A DNA stretch of 64,000 bases from Flavivirga amylovorans (GCF_030540875.1 NZ_JAUOEM010000001.1:124001-188000); one strand, 5' to 3'. Positions 46,693 through 55,677 are shown, numbered from the stretch's first letter. Made by a program: numbers and translations. Notes: a model not told the origin generated them from the letters alone.

Positions 46693-47535
46693 TTACTCCA
46701 ACTTAAACTCGTACAAATTCCCGCCACCTCCATGGGCTTTTTCATCAGTAATATAAACCGTGTTTCTATCTTTAAAACAAATACTTTCTTTTTGTGATTC
46801 ATTTTTAAAATCATACTGTTTAAAAGTACCATTGAAGAAATCGTCTGAAGTAAAATCGGTAAAAACCAAAAATGATTTCTGGGTTAATAAAACCATTTGT
46901 TTTCCATCATCGCTTATATCAGCAGAAGTTATCCAACAATGTAAATCGTCGCAAAAGCTAAACGTACTAATGAGTTCAGCTATATGATTGCCTTTTTTAG
47001 CAGGAATTTTATATAAGTGTGTTTTACCAAAATCGTTTTTCACACGACTTTTAGTAAACAAATACAAACTATCATTGTAATGGAAGAATGCTTCACAATC
47101 AAAATATAATTTTTTCTTTTTTGGAGGAAACTTTTTCTGGTTTGAATATGTAAAAGAGATACGTTCAATATCAATTTTTTTCGAACTTTTTAAATCGGTT
47201 GCATTTACCTTTAAAACACATAGGTTTTTACGTTCGTTAACATTATTTCCAAAATCACCTATATAAAGATTTCCAGCCTTATCTGCTGTTAAATCTTCCC
47301 AATCATGGTTTTTTGCGTCAATTTTTAATTCTTTTTTTATCTTACCTTTTCTATTTAATCCATAAATTTTAGATGCGTTTCCACTGTCATTTAGCATCCA
47401 GATTACATCCGAATTTGATACTATTTCTGTTCCAGAAACTTCGTGTAACGTTTTAGGTAAATCAGCAATCACGTTTTGACTTTCTGGATTACATGAAACT
47501 GTTAAGAGTATTACTAATAAAAGAAATTTATTCAT
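46693..47535 (-). CDS. Lipoprotein with propeller-like repeats, unknown function
   Basis: A 280-residue lipoprotein (lipobox TVSC, Cys15). The body shows WD/NHL-like propeller strands such as VIWMLNDSGNASKIYGLNRKG, DWEDLTADKAGNLYIGDFGN and WITSADISDDGKQMVLLTQ, giving a likely 5-6 bladed propeller. The opening, LPKTLHEVSGTEIVS, resembles SdiA-regulated-type extracytoplasmic proteins. No catalytic motif is evident. It is divergent from the flavoprotein gene at 47584 across a 48-bp gap, which must hold both promoters. Confidence 0.75.
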   Translation of the reverse strand: MNKFLLLVILLTVSCNPESQNVIADLPKTLHEVSGTEIVSNSDVIWMLNDSGNASKIYGLNRKGKIKKELKIDAKNHDWEDLTADKAGNLYIGDFGNNVNERKNLCVLKVNATDLKSSKKIDIERISFTYSNQKKFPPKKKKLYFDCEAFFHYNDSLYLFTKSRVKNDFGKTHLYKIPAKKGNHIAELISTFSFCDDLHCWITSADISDDGKQMVLLTQKSFLVFTDFTSDDFFNGTFKQYDFKNESQKESICFKDRNTVYITDEKAHGGGGNLYEFKLE

Positions 47536-47583
47536 TTAGGCAGTCATCATTTATAATGCTAAATTTACGCAGTAATTTTTAAT

Positions 47584-48795
47584 ATGAAAACATACGACGT
47601 TATTATTGTTGGAGGAGGAGCAGCAGGTTTTTTTGCAGCTATTAATATTGCAGAGCAAAATCCGAGTTTAAAAGTAGCCATTTTAGAACGCGGAAAAGAT
47701 GGACTTCAAAAAGTTAAAATATCTGGAGGAGGGCGCTGTAATGTGACGCATGCAGAATTTATACCTTCAGAATTAGTGCAAAATTATCCGAGAGGTGAAA
47801 AAGAATTATTAGGACCTTTTCATCGGTTTATGACGGGAGATACTATGGAGTGGTTTGAAAAGCGTGGGGTTCCATTAAAAATTGAAGACGATGGTCGCAT
47901 GTTTCCTGAATCAAACTCATCTCAAACCATTATTGATTGTTTTTTAAAAGAGGCACAAAAGAATGGCGTAGAAGTTTTATACAATCATTCGGTAAAGTCT
48001 ATTAAAAAGAAACAAGACTTATGGGAGTTAGAAACAATAGAAGGAGGATTTGCTTCAAAAAAAGTATTGATAGCAACTGGTAGCAACCCGAAGATTTGGA
48101 GCTTATTAGAAAACTTAGGACATTCTATTTCACAACCCGTTCCTTCTCTTTTTACTTTCGATATTAGAGATCCTCGAATTAAAGATATTCCTGGAGTTGT
48201 AGCTCAGAATGTAACTGTCAAAGTTATTGATAGTCATTTAGAGTCTGAAGGTCCATTACTCATTACGCATGTCGGTATGAGTGCTCCTGCAATTTTAAAA
48301 CTTTCAGCATTTGGTGCCTTGGAATTAGCAAAACGTGATTATAAGTTTCAAATTAAAATCAATTTTATAAAACAAGACTTTAAAGACTGTTTGGTTGATT
48401 TAAAGGAATTAAAACAAGAGTTGGCAAAAAAAACGGTAATTAAATTTACGCAATACGAATTACCAAAAAGACTATGGCAACAATTAGTATTAGCATCCGA
48501 TATTTCCATGACTACAACATGGGCAGATATAAACAAGCAGCAATTAGAAGCTTTAGCACTACAATTAACAGAAGCGATGTTTAAAGTGACTGGTAAAAGC
48601 ACCTTTAAAGAAGAATTTGTTACAGCAGGAGGCATCAATTTAAAAGAGGTTAACTTTAAAACCTTTGAAAGCAAACTTTGTGAAGACTTATATTTTGCTG
48701 GTGAAATTTTAAATATAGATGCTATTACAGGAGGGTTTAATTTTCAGAATGCCTGGACAGGTGCTTATATTGCAGCTAAATCGATTGTTAGTTAG
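47584..48795 (+). CDS. HI0933/BaiN-family FAD-dependent oxidoreductase
   Basis: A 403-residue flavoprotein. It opens with the dinucleotide fold DVIIVGGGAAGFFAAI, then the family signature KISGGGRCNVTHA, LIATGSNPKIWSLLENLGHSI and the C-terminal FAD-binding block GGFNFQNAWTGAYIAAKSI. Length is typical of the HI0933-like (YhiN/BaiN) family. Members are annotated as aminoacetone oxidases or NAD(P)/FAD oxidoreductases, but few are biochemically known. No partner gene is clear; it seems to be transcribed alone. Confidence 0.9.
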   Translation: MKTYDVIIVGGGAAGFFAAINIAEQNPSLKVAILERGKDGLQKVKISGGGRCNVTHAEFIPSELVQNYPRGEKELLGPFHRFMTGDTMEWFEKRGVPLKIEDDGRMFPESNSSQTIIDCFLKEAQKNGVEVLYNHSVKSIKKKQDLWELETIEGGFASKKVLIATGSNPKIWSLLENLGHSISQPVPSLFTFDIRDPRIKDIPGVVAQNVTVKVIDSHLESEGPLLITHVGMSAPAILKLSAFGALELAKRDYKFQIKINFIKQDFKDCLVDLKELKQELAKKTVIKFTQYELPKRLWQQLVLASDISMTTTWADINKQQLEALALQLTEAMFKVTGKSTFKEEFVTAGGINLKEVNFKTFESKLCEDLYFAGEILNIDAITGGFNFQNAWTGAYIAAKSIVS

Positions 48796-48811
48796 TTATT
48801 ATTTTGAGTTT

Positions 48812-48842
48812 CGAGTCATTTCGACGATAGGAGAAATCACAT
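48812..48842. repeat. Short degenerate intergenic repeat
   Basis: GAGTCATTTCGACGATAGGA, then GAAATCAC, resembles the TCATTTCGAcc-GAGAAATC element widespread between flavobacterial genes. It lies just downstream of the flavoprotein gene. Confidence 0.4.
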
Positions 48843-48915
48843 AATCAGAATAACATAAAAGCTATTAGAGTGTAATATTTCAATTGTTCCTCATTCAACA
48901 TGATATCGGTTTATT

Positions 48916-49075
48916 GAAGTGATTTAAACTTTTTGTGTTTAAGCGAAAATTAGTCATTTTTTGAATCATTTGAAGGCTTTTTTAAGTTGCATAGCAGAGC
49001 TACGGAAGGCAAAAAAGACAAAAATGAACTAAAAAGGGCAATTTTTTAGTAAATGAAAAAAGTTTAAATGACTTC
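48916..49075. mobile_element. MITE-like repeat, copy 2 (160 bp)
   Basis: Identical to 26361-26520 apart from one base near the right end, and in the same orientation. Flanked on both sides by ATT, a different triplet from copy 1, which supports transposition with a 3-bp target duplication. It lies between the flavoprotein gene and the toxin-antitoxin pair. Confidence 0.75.
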
Positions 49076-49160
49076 ATTGTAAAAAATGATTTGTATGGCT
49101 TTCTAAAAACTAAAAGATTAGTCAAAATAAATATCTGTTCAATATTTATTTTATATATTA

Positions 49161-49181
49161 GATATATATAATGTATATATC
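49161..49181. promoter_or_regulatory. Palindromic operator candidate at the antitoxin start
   Basis: GATATATA (49161-49168) and TATATATC (49174-49181) form a perfect inverted repeat with a 5-nt spacer. Its last base abuts the ATG at 49182. Antitoxins of this class commonly repress their own operon through such sites. Confidence 0.5.
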
Positions 49182-49433
49182 ATGGGAAAAACAAAAAAGT
49201 TAATAGAGTTAGATGATAAAGCTATCGAGATTCTTGAAAAGCAGGCGAAACTCCAAAAGCGTTCACTTAAAAATTATATTGAATATACGTTAGAAGATAC
49301 AGCAGCTCGCTTTGCTGAGCCTTCGGAAGCTTATAAAGCTATGATGGACGATATGATAAAAAGAGATAAAGAAGGAAATTTGAAAACAACATCTGTTGCT
49401 GAGGTTTTAGCGAGTTATGGAAGAAAATTATAG
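49182..49433 (+). CDS. Ribbon-helix-helix-like antitoxin
   Basis: An 83-residue protein beginning KLIELDDKAIEILEKQAKLQKRSLKNYIEYTLEDTA, which has the beta strand-helix-helix layout of ribbon-helix-helix/ParD-like antitoxins. The C-terminal half (EAYKAMMDDMIKRDKEGN) is charged and probably wraps the toxin. Its last 17 bases overlap the toxin gene, the usual coupling in toxin-antitoxin pairs. A palindrome directly precedes the start codon. Stability of the neighbouring repeat-rich segment may have favoured its retention. Confidence 0.75.
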   Translation: MGKTKKLIELDDKAIEILEKQAKLQKRSLKNYIEYTLEDTAARFAEPSEAYKAMMDDMIKRDKEGNLKTTSVAEVLASYGRKL

Positions 49434-49689
49434 AGTTTCGTCAGAAGCTAAGCTAGAACTTCACAGAGCGTTATACTATTTCAAGTTGATGAATAAAGAT
49501 GGTATGTTTATGGATGATTTAATTAGTCAATTGAGACTCATTTCTTCTATGCCTACCGCATTTCAAATTAAGTATAAAAATATTAGGGTTCTTGGATTTA
49601 ATAAATTTAACTACTCAATTCATTATATGATTAAGGCGGGTGACAATATTATAATTTATCATATACTCAATCAAAAACAAGATTTTTAA
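49417..49689 (+). CDS. RelE/ParE-family toxin
   Basis: A 90-residue protein with the RelE/ParE fold pattern: helix-rich start (YRVSSEAKLELHRALYYF), then strands with KYKNIRVLGFNKFNYSIHYMI and a final IIIYHILNQKQDF. The PTAFQIKYKNIR and NFSIHY-like segments are typical of flavobacterial ParE-like toxins, which poison gyrase or cut mRNA. It overlaps the antitoxin gene by 17 bases and is directly followed by the DUF1697 gene with no gap, so that gene may be read through from the same promoter. Confidence 0.75.
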   Translation: MEENYRVSSEAKLELHRALYYFKLMNKDGMFMDDLISQLRLISSMPTAFQIKYKNIRVLGFNKFNYSIHYMIKAGDNIIIYHILNQKQDF

Positions 49690-50229
49690 ATGCAAACATA
49701 CATAGCACTTTTAAGAGGTATTAATGTTAGCGGGCAAAAAAAGATCCCAATGGCAGAGTTACGGGAGTTACTAACTAACTCTGGATTAAAAAATGTACAG
49801 ACTTATATCCAAAGTGGGAATGTGATTTTCAAATCATCAGAACAAGATATTCAAAAGTTGGAATTAAGGATACACGAGGCTATCAAAGCATATTTTGGTT
49901 TTGAAGTGCCAATTCTTATAAAAACACCAAAGAGTTTACAAAAGGTCTTTGATGACTGTCCATTTTCTGAAGAAAAGAAAACAAATAGCTATTTTACACT
50001 ATTATATACTATTCCAGATAAAGATTTAGTAAACGAAGCTGCAAAATTATCATACCCAAATGAAGAATTCGTTATAACGAAAGATTGTATTTACTTTTAT
50101 TGTTCTACGGGTTATGGAAAGGCTAAGTACAGTAATAATTTTTTTGAACGTAAGCTAAAAACAACATCAACAGCTAGAAATTATAAAACGATGGTAAAGC
50201 TTTTAGAGTTATCCTCAAATGTATCTTAA
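49690..50229 (+). CDS. DUF1697-family protein
   Basis: A 179-residue cytoplasmic protein that begins YIALLRGINVSGQKKIPMAELRELL and contains the family pattern TYIQSGNVIF and YFYCSTGYGKAKYSNN. DUF1697 proteins are widespread and of unknown function. ATG follows the toxin stop directly. The end overlaps the convergent lipoprotein gene by four bases. Confidence 0.85.
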   Translation: MQTYIALLRGINVSGQKKIPMAELRELLTNSGLKNVQTYIQSGNVIFKSSEQDIQKLELRIHEAIKAYFGFEVPILIKTPKSLQKVFDDCPFSEEKKTNSYFTLLYTIPDKDLVNEAAKLSYPNEEFVITKDCIYFYCSTGYGKAKYSNNFFERKLKTTSTARNYKTMVKLLELSSNVS

Positions 50230-50597
50230 TTCCTTGTGAATTCTATTAAAGGACCATCTACTTCTGGATGGTCAGATAAAAACAGATTACCATCTTTAAA
50301 ATAATAATCATATTCAACCGATAGAATCGTTATCTTCCCTTCTTTTAATGAAAAAAGGTAACTTCCAGTATCTAGTATTTGTAGGTTCTCGTCAGGATTG
50401 TTAACAACAGTTATTTTATTGTTTGATAGATTGAAATTCCAAACATGTTCTCCTTTTTGAAAATCAACAGGGGAGCATTCGCAAGTGACGTCTATTAAAT
50501 GCCAGGTACCATTTAAGGTGTTTTTGTTTGGTTCATCATCATTCGAACAAGATGACATGAATCCAATTAAAGCAAAAATTAGTATTATTTTTTTCAT
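50226..50597 (-). CDS. Small lipocalin-like lipoprotein
   Basis: A 123-residue lipoprotein (lipobox MSSC, Cys17). The body has LNGTWHLIDVTCECSP and a series of beta strands (ILDTGSYLFSLKEGKITILSV), as in the short lipocalin-like domain proteins of Bacteroidota. Two close cysteines, C41 and C43, are present. Unknown ligand. It is transcribed alone, divergent from the mevalonate genes. Confidence 0.75.
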   Translation of the reverse strand: MKKIILIFALIGFMSSCSNDDEPNKNTLNGTWHLIDVTCECSPVDFQKGEHVWNFNLSNNKITVVNNPDENLQILDTGSYLFSLKEGKITILSVEYDYYFKDGNLFLSDHPEVDGPLIEFTRN

Positions 50598-50688
50598 AGT
50601 GCCTTTCTTGGTTTATAAGTAGATACAAAAGTGTTTATTTGGTTGCGTCAAATTATAATTACATATAGGTGACCAATTTGATATTTCC

Positions 50689-50696
50689 TATTTTTG
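50689..50696 (+). promoter_or_regulatory. Possible -7 box (TATTTTTG) for the mevalonate genes
   Basis: TATTTTTG fits TAnnTTTG and lies 34 nt before the start at 50730. No -33 element was clearly found. Confidence 0.4.
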
Positions 50697-50729
50697 CCAA
50701 ATATTAATTATCGGTAGATTTAAAAAAGA

Positions 50730-51839
50730 ATGCAAGAAATACGATTCATTCCTAAAGCTTATACAAGTTCTGTTGAAGATGGAAGTTTTACATGGACATC
50801 ACCAAGCAATATCGCTTTAGTTAAATATTGGGGTAAAAAAGAACACCAGATTCCAGAGAATCCATCCGTTAGCTTTACGCTAGATAATTGTAAAACAACA
50901 ACAATATTAAGTTTTTCTAAAAAAGAAAAACAGGATAATTTCTCGTTCGACGTTTTTTTAGATGGCGATAAAAAAGATGATTTTAAACCAAAAATAGAAA
51001 CCTTTTTCAAACGAATTGAAGTTTATCTACCGTTTTTAAAAAACTATCATTTTAAGATTGAAACCTCTAATACATTTCCACATAGTTCTGGTATAGCTTC
51101 TTCTGCAAGTGGTATGAGTGCTTTGGCCATGTGTTTAATGAGTCTAGAAAAATTGCTGATTGAATCTGATGTAGCCATGAGTACAGACGAAAACACTATT
51201 AATGATGGTTTTTTCATTCAAAAAGCATCTTTTTTAGCACGTTTAGGTTCTGGAAGTGCTTGTAGAAGTTTAGAAGGCGATTTAGTAGTTTGGGGAAAAC
51301 ATCACGAAATTGAAGGTAGTTCAGATTTATTTGGTGTTAAGTATCCGTTTGAAGTACATGAAAACTTTAAAAATTACCGAGACACTATTTTGTTGGTTGA
51401 TAAAGGTGAAAAACAAGTAAGTAGCTCGGTTGGTCATAATTTAATGTATGGTCACCCGTTTGCACAAGAACGCTTTAAACAAGCTCATAAGAATTTATCA
51501 AGTTTAATAAATGTATTTAAAGAAGGCGATTTGGATACATTTATAGAAATTGTTGAAAGTGAGGCGTTAACGCTTCATGCAATGATGATGACCAGTATGC
51601 CTTATTTTATTTTAATGAAACCAAATACCTTAGAAATTATAAATAAAATTTGGTCATTTAGACAAACTACAAACTCGAAAGTTTGTTTTACCCTAGATGC
51701 AGGTGCCAATGTACATGTATTGTACCCTGAAAGTGAATCTGAGCAAGTTTGTGAATTCATTAAGAATGAATTAGTTGCATTTTGTCAAAAAGGTCAGTAT
51801 ATTAACGATAAAATTGGATTTGGAGCAAAACAATTGTAA
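50730..51839 (+). CDS. mvaD: Diphosphomevalonate decarboxylase
   Basis: Converts mevalonate diphosphate to isopentenyl diphosphate. This 369-residue GHMP-fold protein carries SNIALVKYWGKK, NPSVSFTLDNCKTTT, the ATP-binding HSSGIASSASGMSAL and RSLEGDLVVWG. Length and motifs are typical for flavobacterial MvaD. The mevalonate kinase gene is 28 nt downstream and a UbiA prenyltransferase gene follows, a gene order that is conserved in the family Flavobacteriaceae (from memory). Confidence 0.93.
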   Translation: MQEIRFIPKAYTSSVEDGSFTWTSPSNIALVKYWGKKEHQIPENPSVSFTLDNCKTTTILSFSKKEKQDNFSFDVFLDGDKKDDFKPKIETFFKRIEVYLPFLKNYHFKIETSNTFPHSSGIASSASGMSALAMCLMSLEKLLIESDVAMSTDENTINDGFFIQKASFLARLGSGSACRSLEGDLVVWGKHHEIEGSSDLFGVKYPFEVHENFKNYRDTILLVDKGEKQVSSSVGHNLMYGHPFAQERFKQAHKNLSSLINVFKEGDLDTFIEIVESEALTLHAMMMTSMPYFILMKPNTLEIINKIWSFRQTTNSKVCFTLDAGANVHVLYPESESEQVCEFIKNELVAFCQKGQYINDKIGFGAKQL

Positions 51840-51867
51840 TTTTGACAAGCCAAATCAAAAGTAATTT

Positions 51868-52797
51868 ATGAAAGGACCTTTATTTTACTCAAAAATACTA
51901 CTCTTCGGAGAGTATGGAATCATTAAAGATTCTAAAGGGTTATCAATACCTTATAATTTTTACAATGGAGCTTTAAAGACGGACGAAAATCCTTCAGATA
52001 TAGCTATTGAGTCAAACGAAAGTTTAAAACGTTTTGTTGACTATTTAGAAGGTATTGATTCTAAATTAGTAACATTTGATATAGCATTACTAAAACAGCA
52101 TGTTAATGCTGGTATGTATTTTGATTCTTCTATCCCACAAGGATATGGAGTTGGAAGTAGTGGCGCATTAGTTGCTGCTATTTACGATAAATATGCTCAG
52201 GATAAAATTACGGTTTTAGAGAATTTAACTCGTGAAAAATTGTTAAGATTAAAAGCCATTTTTTCGGCAATGGAGTCTTTTTTCCATGGTAAATCTTCTG
52301 GCTTAGATCCATTGAACAGTTATTTAAGTATTCCGATTCTTATCAATTCTAAAGATAATATTGAAGCAACGGGCATACCTTCTCAAAAAAATGAGGGTAA
52401 AAATGCAGTGTTTCTACTAGATAGTGGTATTATTGGAGAAACAGCACCTATGGTGAGTATTTTTATGGAAAATATGAAGCAAGAAGGGTTCCGTAGTATG
52501 CTTAAAGATCAATTTATAAAACATACCGATGCATGTATCGACGATTTTTTAAATGGAAATATAAAGTCGTTGTTTAAAAATACAAAGAGCTTATCGAAAG
52601 TAGTTTTAAATCACTTTAAACCTATGATTCCACAGCAATTTCATGAACTTTGGAAGAAAGGTATTGAAACAAACGAATATTATCTAAAACTTTGTGGTTC
52701 TGGTGGCGGAGGCTATATCCTTGGATTTACAGAAAATATCGATAGAGCAAAACAAGCACTTAGTGACTATAAATTAGAAGTCGTTTATAACTTCTAA
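51868..52797 (+). CDS. Mevalonate kinase-type GHMP kinase
   Basis: A 309-residue GHMP kinase, expected to phosphorylate mevalonate in isoprenoid synthesis. It has KILLFGEYGIIKDSKGLSIPYNF at the N-terminus, the ATP loop PQGYGVGSSGALVAAIY, a catalytic-region block SFFHGKSSGLDPLNSYL and the C-terminal LCGSGGGGYILGFTE. Bacteroidota versions are shorter than eukaryotic mevalonate kinases. Tight spacing to mvaD supports the substrate. Phosphomevalonate kinase cannot be excluded from sequence alone. Confidence 0.85.
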   Translation: MKGPLFYSKILLFGEYGIIKDSKGLSIPYNFYNGALKTDENPSDIAIESNESLKRFVDYLEGIDSKLVTFDIALLKQHVNAGMYFDSSIPQGYGVGSSGALVAAIYDKYAQDKITVLENLTREKLLRLKAIFSAMESFFHGKSSGLDPLNSYLSIPILINSKDNIEATGIPSQKNEGKNAVFLLDSGIIGETAPMVSIFMENMKQEGFRSMLKDQFIKHTDACIDDFLNGNIKSLFKNTKSLSKVVLNHFKPMIPQQFHELWKKGIETNEYYLKLCGSGGGGYILGFTENIDRAKQALSDYKLEVVYNF

Positions 52798-52849
52798 ACT
52801 TCACGTTTATCGTTCTGAATGTATTTCAGAATTTCTATAATAAGTTTTT

Positions 52850-53752
52850 ATGTTAAACAGAAAGCAAAAACATATCCTACTTAAGTTTTTTAGCTTGTTT
52901 TCTGTTGTTAGAGGCTATAATATTTTAATTATTGTTATTGCTCAATATTTAACCTCTATCTATATTTTAGCGCATAATAAACCGTTAAAACAGGTCGTTT
53001 TTGATCTTAATTTATTTATGATTGTTTTAGCTTCTGCGGTTACCATTGCAGGAGGTTATATTATAAATAATTTTTATGACTCTGAGAAAGATTTAATAAA
53101 CAGACCTATTAAATCGAGATTAGATAGATTAGTAAGTCAAAATACAAAACTCTCTTTTTATTTTGTTTTAAATTTTTTAGCAGTCATTATGGCAAGTTAT
53201 GTTTCTTTTAAAGCAGTTATATTCTTTTCTATATACATTTTTGGTATTTGGTTTTATTCCCATAAGCTAAAAAAACAACCGTTTATTGGAAATCTAACAT
53301 CAGCTATTTTAACAATAACACCATTTTTCGCCATTTTTATGTACTATAAAAATTTCGAAGCCGTCATTTTTGTACATGCCATGTTTTTGTTTCTAATTAT
53401 TTCTATGCGAGAACTCACTAAAGATTTGGAAAACATAAAAGGCGATTTGGTTCAGGATTACAAAACGATTCCAATTATATATGGAGAAAAAGCGTCAAAG
53501 TTGATGTTGACTATATTATCGGCTTTAACCCTGATTCCAACATATTTGTTACTATTTAAGTATGAAGTAGGGCATATGTATTTATATTTTTATTTAAGCA
53601 CATTATTATTACTTGGGTTTTTAATATCAATATGGAGGTCAAAAACAAAGACACACTATCTTATTCTGCACAATACGCTAAAGTTTATTATTGTATTAGG
53701 TGTTTTTAGTATTTTGTTGATTGATATTACAATCGTTTTACATAGAATTTAA
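52850..53752 (+). CDS. UbiA-family prenyltransferase (geranylgeranylglycerol-phosphate geranylgeranyltransferase-like)
   Basis: A 300-residue integral membrane enzyme with about eight hydrophobic segments. The first Asp-rich motif is NNFYDSEKDLINRP (73-86, D77, D81), the second is the LTKDLENIKGDLVQDYKTIPI block. The enzyme attaches a prenyl chain to an acceptor; relatives in this group are annotated as archaeal-type lipid prenyltransferases. It sits behind two mevalonate genes and shares its last base with the start of the nitrilase gene, so all four are likely one operon. The acceptor is unknown. Confidence 0.85.
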   Translation: MLNRKQKHILLKFFSLFSVVRGYNILIIVIAQYLTSIYILAHNKPLKQVVFDLNLFMIVLASAVTIAGGYIINNFYDSEKDLINRPIKSRLDRLVSQNTKLSFYFVLNFLAVIMASYVSFKAVIFFSIYIFGIWFYSHKLKKQPFIGNLTSAILTITPFFAIFMYYKNFEAVIFVHAMFLFLIISMRELTKDLENIKGDLVQDYKTIPIIYGEKASKLMLTILSALTLIPTYLLLFKYEVGHMYLYFYLSTLLLLGFLISIWRSKTKTHYLILHNTLKFIIVLGVFSILLIDITIVLHRI

Positions 53753-54705
53753 TGGAAGAAAACATACTTAAAGTAGCACTTGCTCAGATTTCACCAGTTT
53801 GGCTGAACAAAATGGAGACCTTAAAAAAAGTAGAAAAATCTATTATAGATGCCTCCAAAGAAGGCGTGGAATTAATTGTTTTTGGAGAAGGCTTGGTGCC
53901 AGGCTATCCTTTTTGGTTAGCACTAACAGGAGGTGCTGAATGGGATAAAACCGTAAATAAAGAATTGCATGCACATTACGTATCTAATGCTATTTGTATA
54001 GAAAAAGGGGATTTAGAATCTATTTGCGAGTTGTCTAAAAAGCATAAAATTGCTATTTATTTAGGGATTATAGAGCGTCCGTTAGATAGAGGAGGGCACA
54101 GTGTATATGCTTCTTTAGTTTATATTAACCGAGAAGGGAATATTCAATCGGTTCATAGAAAATTACAACCAACTTATGATGAACGTTTAACATGGTCTCC
54201 AGGAGATGGGAATGGATTACAAGTACACTCTTTAAAACAGTTTACGGTTGGTGGATTAAATTGTTGGGAAAATTGGATGCCACTACCAAGAGCTGCCTTA
54301 TATGGTTTAGGCGAAGATTTACATATTGCTGTATGGCCAGGAGGAGACCATAATACGAAGGATATTACACGATTTATAGCTCGAGAATCGCGTTCGTTTG
54401 TAATATCTGTATCTAGTTTAATGACTAAAGAGGACTTTCCAAAAGACACCCCACATTTAGAAGAGATATTAGATAAAGCTCCGGGTATTTTAGCAAATGG
54501 AGGTAGTTGTATCGCAGGACCAGATGGTGAATGGATTGTTGAACCAGTTTTACATGAAGAAGGTTTAATTGTAAAAACAATCGATTTTAATCGTGTGTTG
54601 GAAGAACGTCAAAATTTTGACCCTGTTGGGCATTATTCAAGACCAGATGTTACTAAGCTAAGTGTTAATAGAACACGTCAATCTACAGTTGAATTTAAGG
54701 ATTAA
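53752..54705 (+). CDS. Nitrilase-family carbon-nitrogen hydrolase
   Basis: A 317-residue cytoplasmic enzyme of the nitrilase superfamily. The catalytic triad is intact: E46 in VFGEGLVPGYP, K137 in HRKLQPTYDERL and C171 in GGLNCWENWMPLPR. The Cys-Trp-Glu context and FWLALTGG block place it with the nitrilase/cyanide-hydratase branch rather than with amidases. The substrate is unknown. It overlaps the UbiA gene by one base (TAATG arrangement). Confidence 0.88.
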   Translation: MEENILKVALAQISPVWLNKMETLKKVEKSIIDASKEGVELIVFGEGLVPGYPFWLALTGGAEWDKTVNKELHAHYVSNAICIEKGDLESICELSKKHKIAIYLGIIERPLDRGGHSVYASLVYINREGNIQSVHRKLQPTYDERLTWSPGDGNGLQVHSLKQFTVGGLNCWENWMPLPRAALYGLGEDLHIAVWPGGDHNTKDITRFIARESRSFVISVSSLMTKEDFPKDTPHLEEILDKAPGILANGGSCIAGPDGEWIVEPVLHEEGLIVKTIDFNRVLEERQNFDPVGHYSRPDVTKLSVNRTRQSTVEFKD

Positions 54706-54747
54706 AACAAATTGGCATTCTTAAATCGTCAATCATAAATTTAACTA

Positions 54748-54755
54748 TATCTTTG
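54748..54755 (+). promoter_or_regulatory. -7 box (TATCTTTG) for the RluB-like gene
   Basis: TATCTTTG is a full match to TAnnTTTG, 17 nt before ATG 54772. A leader this short fits translation from that ATG. Confidence 0.5.
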
Positions 54756-54771
54756 CAAAAAAATTAGGGTG

Positions 54772-55617
54772 ATGAGTAAACAACAAGGCGGACAAAGAAA
54801 AGGAAAGACTTCAAATAGAGATTCTAAAAAAGATTTTAAAAAAAGTTTTGCGAAGGGAAATGCGTCTTTTAAAAAGAATGACGGACAACAAAATAAAAAA
54901 CCATCTAATCCAGACGAGATTAGATTAAATAAATATGTTGCTAATTCTGGAATATGTTCTCGTAGAGAGGCCGATGTTCATATTGCTACTGGTTTAGTTT
55001 CTGTAAACGGAAAAGTTGTTACAGAAATGGGGTATAAAGTTAAGATTGGGGATGAGGTTCGTTATGATGGAGCCCGTATTAATCCAGAAAAGAAAGCTTA
55101 TGTGTTGCTAAATAAACCAAAAGGGTTTGCAACTACAACTAGCGAAGGTAAAGGGAGAACTGTTATGGACTTAGTTGCTAATGCAACAACTTCCAGAATA
55201 AAACCTATAGGGCGTTTAGGTAGAAATTCTAAAGGCTTATTACTATTTACCAATGATGATATTATTGTAGACAAGTTTACAAACTCTAAAAACGGTGTGC
55301 CTCGTTTATTTCATATAGAACTAACTAAAAACTTAAAGCTAGAAGATTTAAAAAAAATCCAGACAGGTTTTAAAGTGGAAGGAAGATTAATATCAGTTGA
55401 AGAGATTAGTTATATTGATGGTGCTTCAAAAAAAGAAATAGGCCTTAAAATTAAAAACACAGGAAACACTATTATTCGTACCATATTCGATTATTTAAAG
55501 TATGAAATTGAAAGCTTGGATTGTGTTGCCATTGGTCACCTTACTAAAAAGGACATTCCTCGTGGTTCATGGAAGCATCTTACTGAGCAGGAATTGAATA
55601 CTTTGAGGATGCTGTAG
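54772..55617 (+). CDS. RluB-like pseudouridine synthase family protein lacking the catalytic Asp
   Basis: A 281-residue protein starting at ATG 54772 (a GTG directly before it is the alternative). After a Lys/Gln-rich tail (about 1-45), the S4 RNA-binding domain runs IRLNKYVANSGICSRREAD to GDEVRYDGA. The synthase domain has VLLNKPKG, GRTVMDLV and PIGRLGRNSKGLLLFTND. In the RluB/RsuA family this motif reads GRLD, and its Asp is the catalytic residue that modifies uridine. Here the codon is GGT (Gly150), so the key Asp is missing. Downstream motifs are also loose. The protein may still bind RNA but should not be active as a pseudouridine synthase. A canonical paralogue would be expected elsewhere. 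Confidence 0.82.
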   Translation: MSKQQGGQRKGKTSNRDSKKDFKKSFAKGNASFKKNDGQQNKKPSNPDEIRLNKYVANSGICSRREADVHIATGLVSVNGKVVTEMGYKVKIGDEVRYDGARINPEKKAYVLLNKPKGFATTTSEGKGRTVMDLVANATTSRIKPIGRLGRNSKGLLLFTNDDIIVDKFTNSKNGVPRLFHIELTKNLKLEDLKKIQTGFKVEGRLISVEEISYIDGASKKEIGLKIKNTGNTIIRTIFDYLKYEIESLDCVAIGHLTKKDIPRGSWKHLTEQELNTLRML

Positions 55618-55677
55618 TCATTTTATTCTAGAATAATTTTCTGTTGAATTAGTTTGTGGGTTATCTTAATACATACT

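Noticed and set aside
46535-46756. 73-codon plus-strand open frame after the phosphoesterase-barrel gene
   Set aside because: It overlaps an intergenic repeat and the antisense of the lipoprotein gene; no domain.
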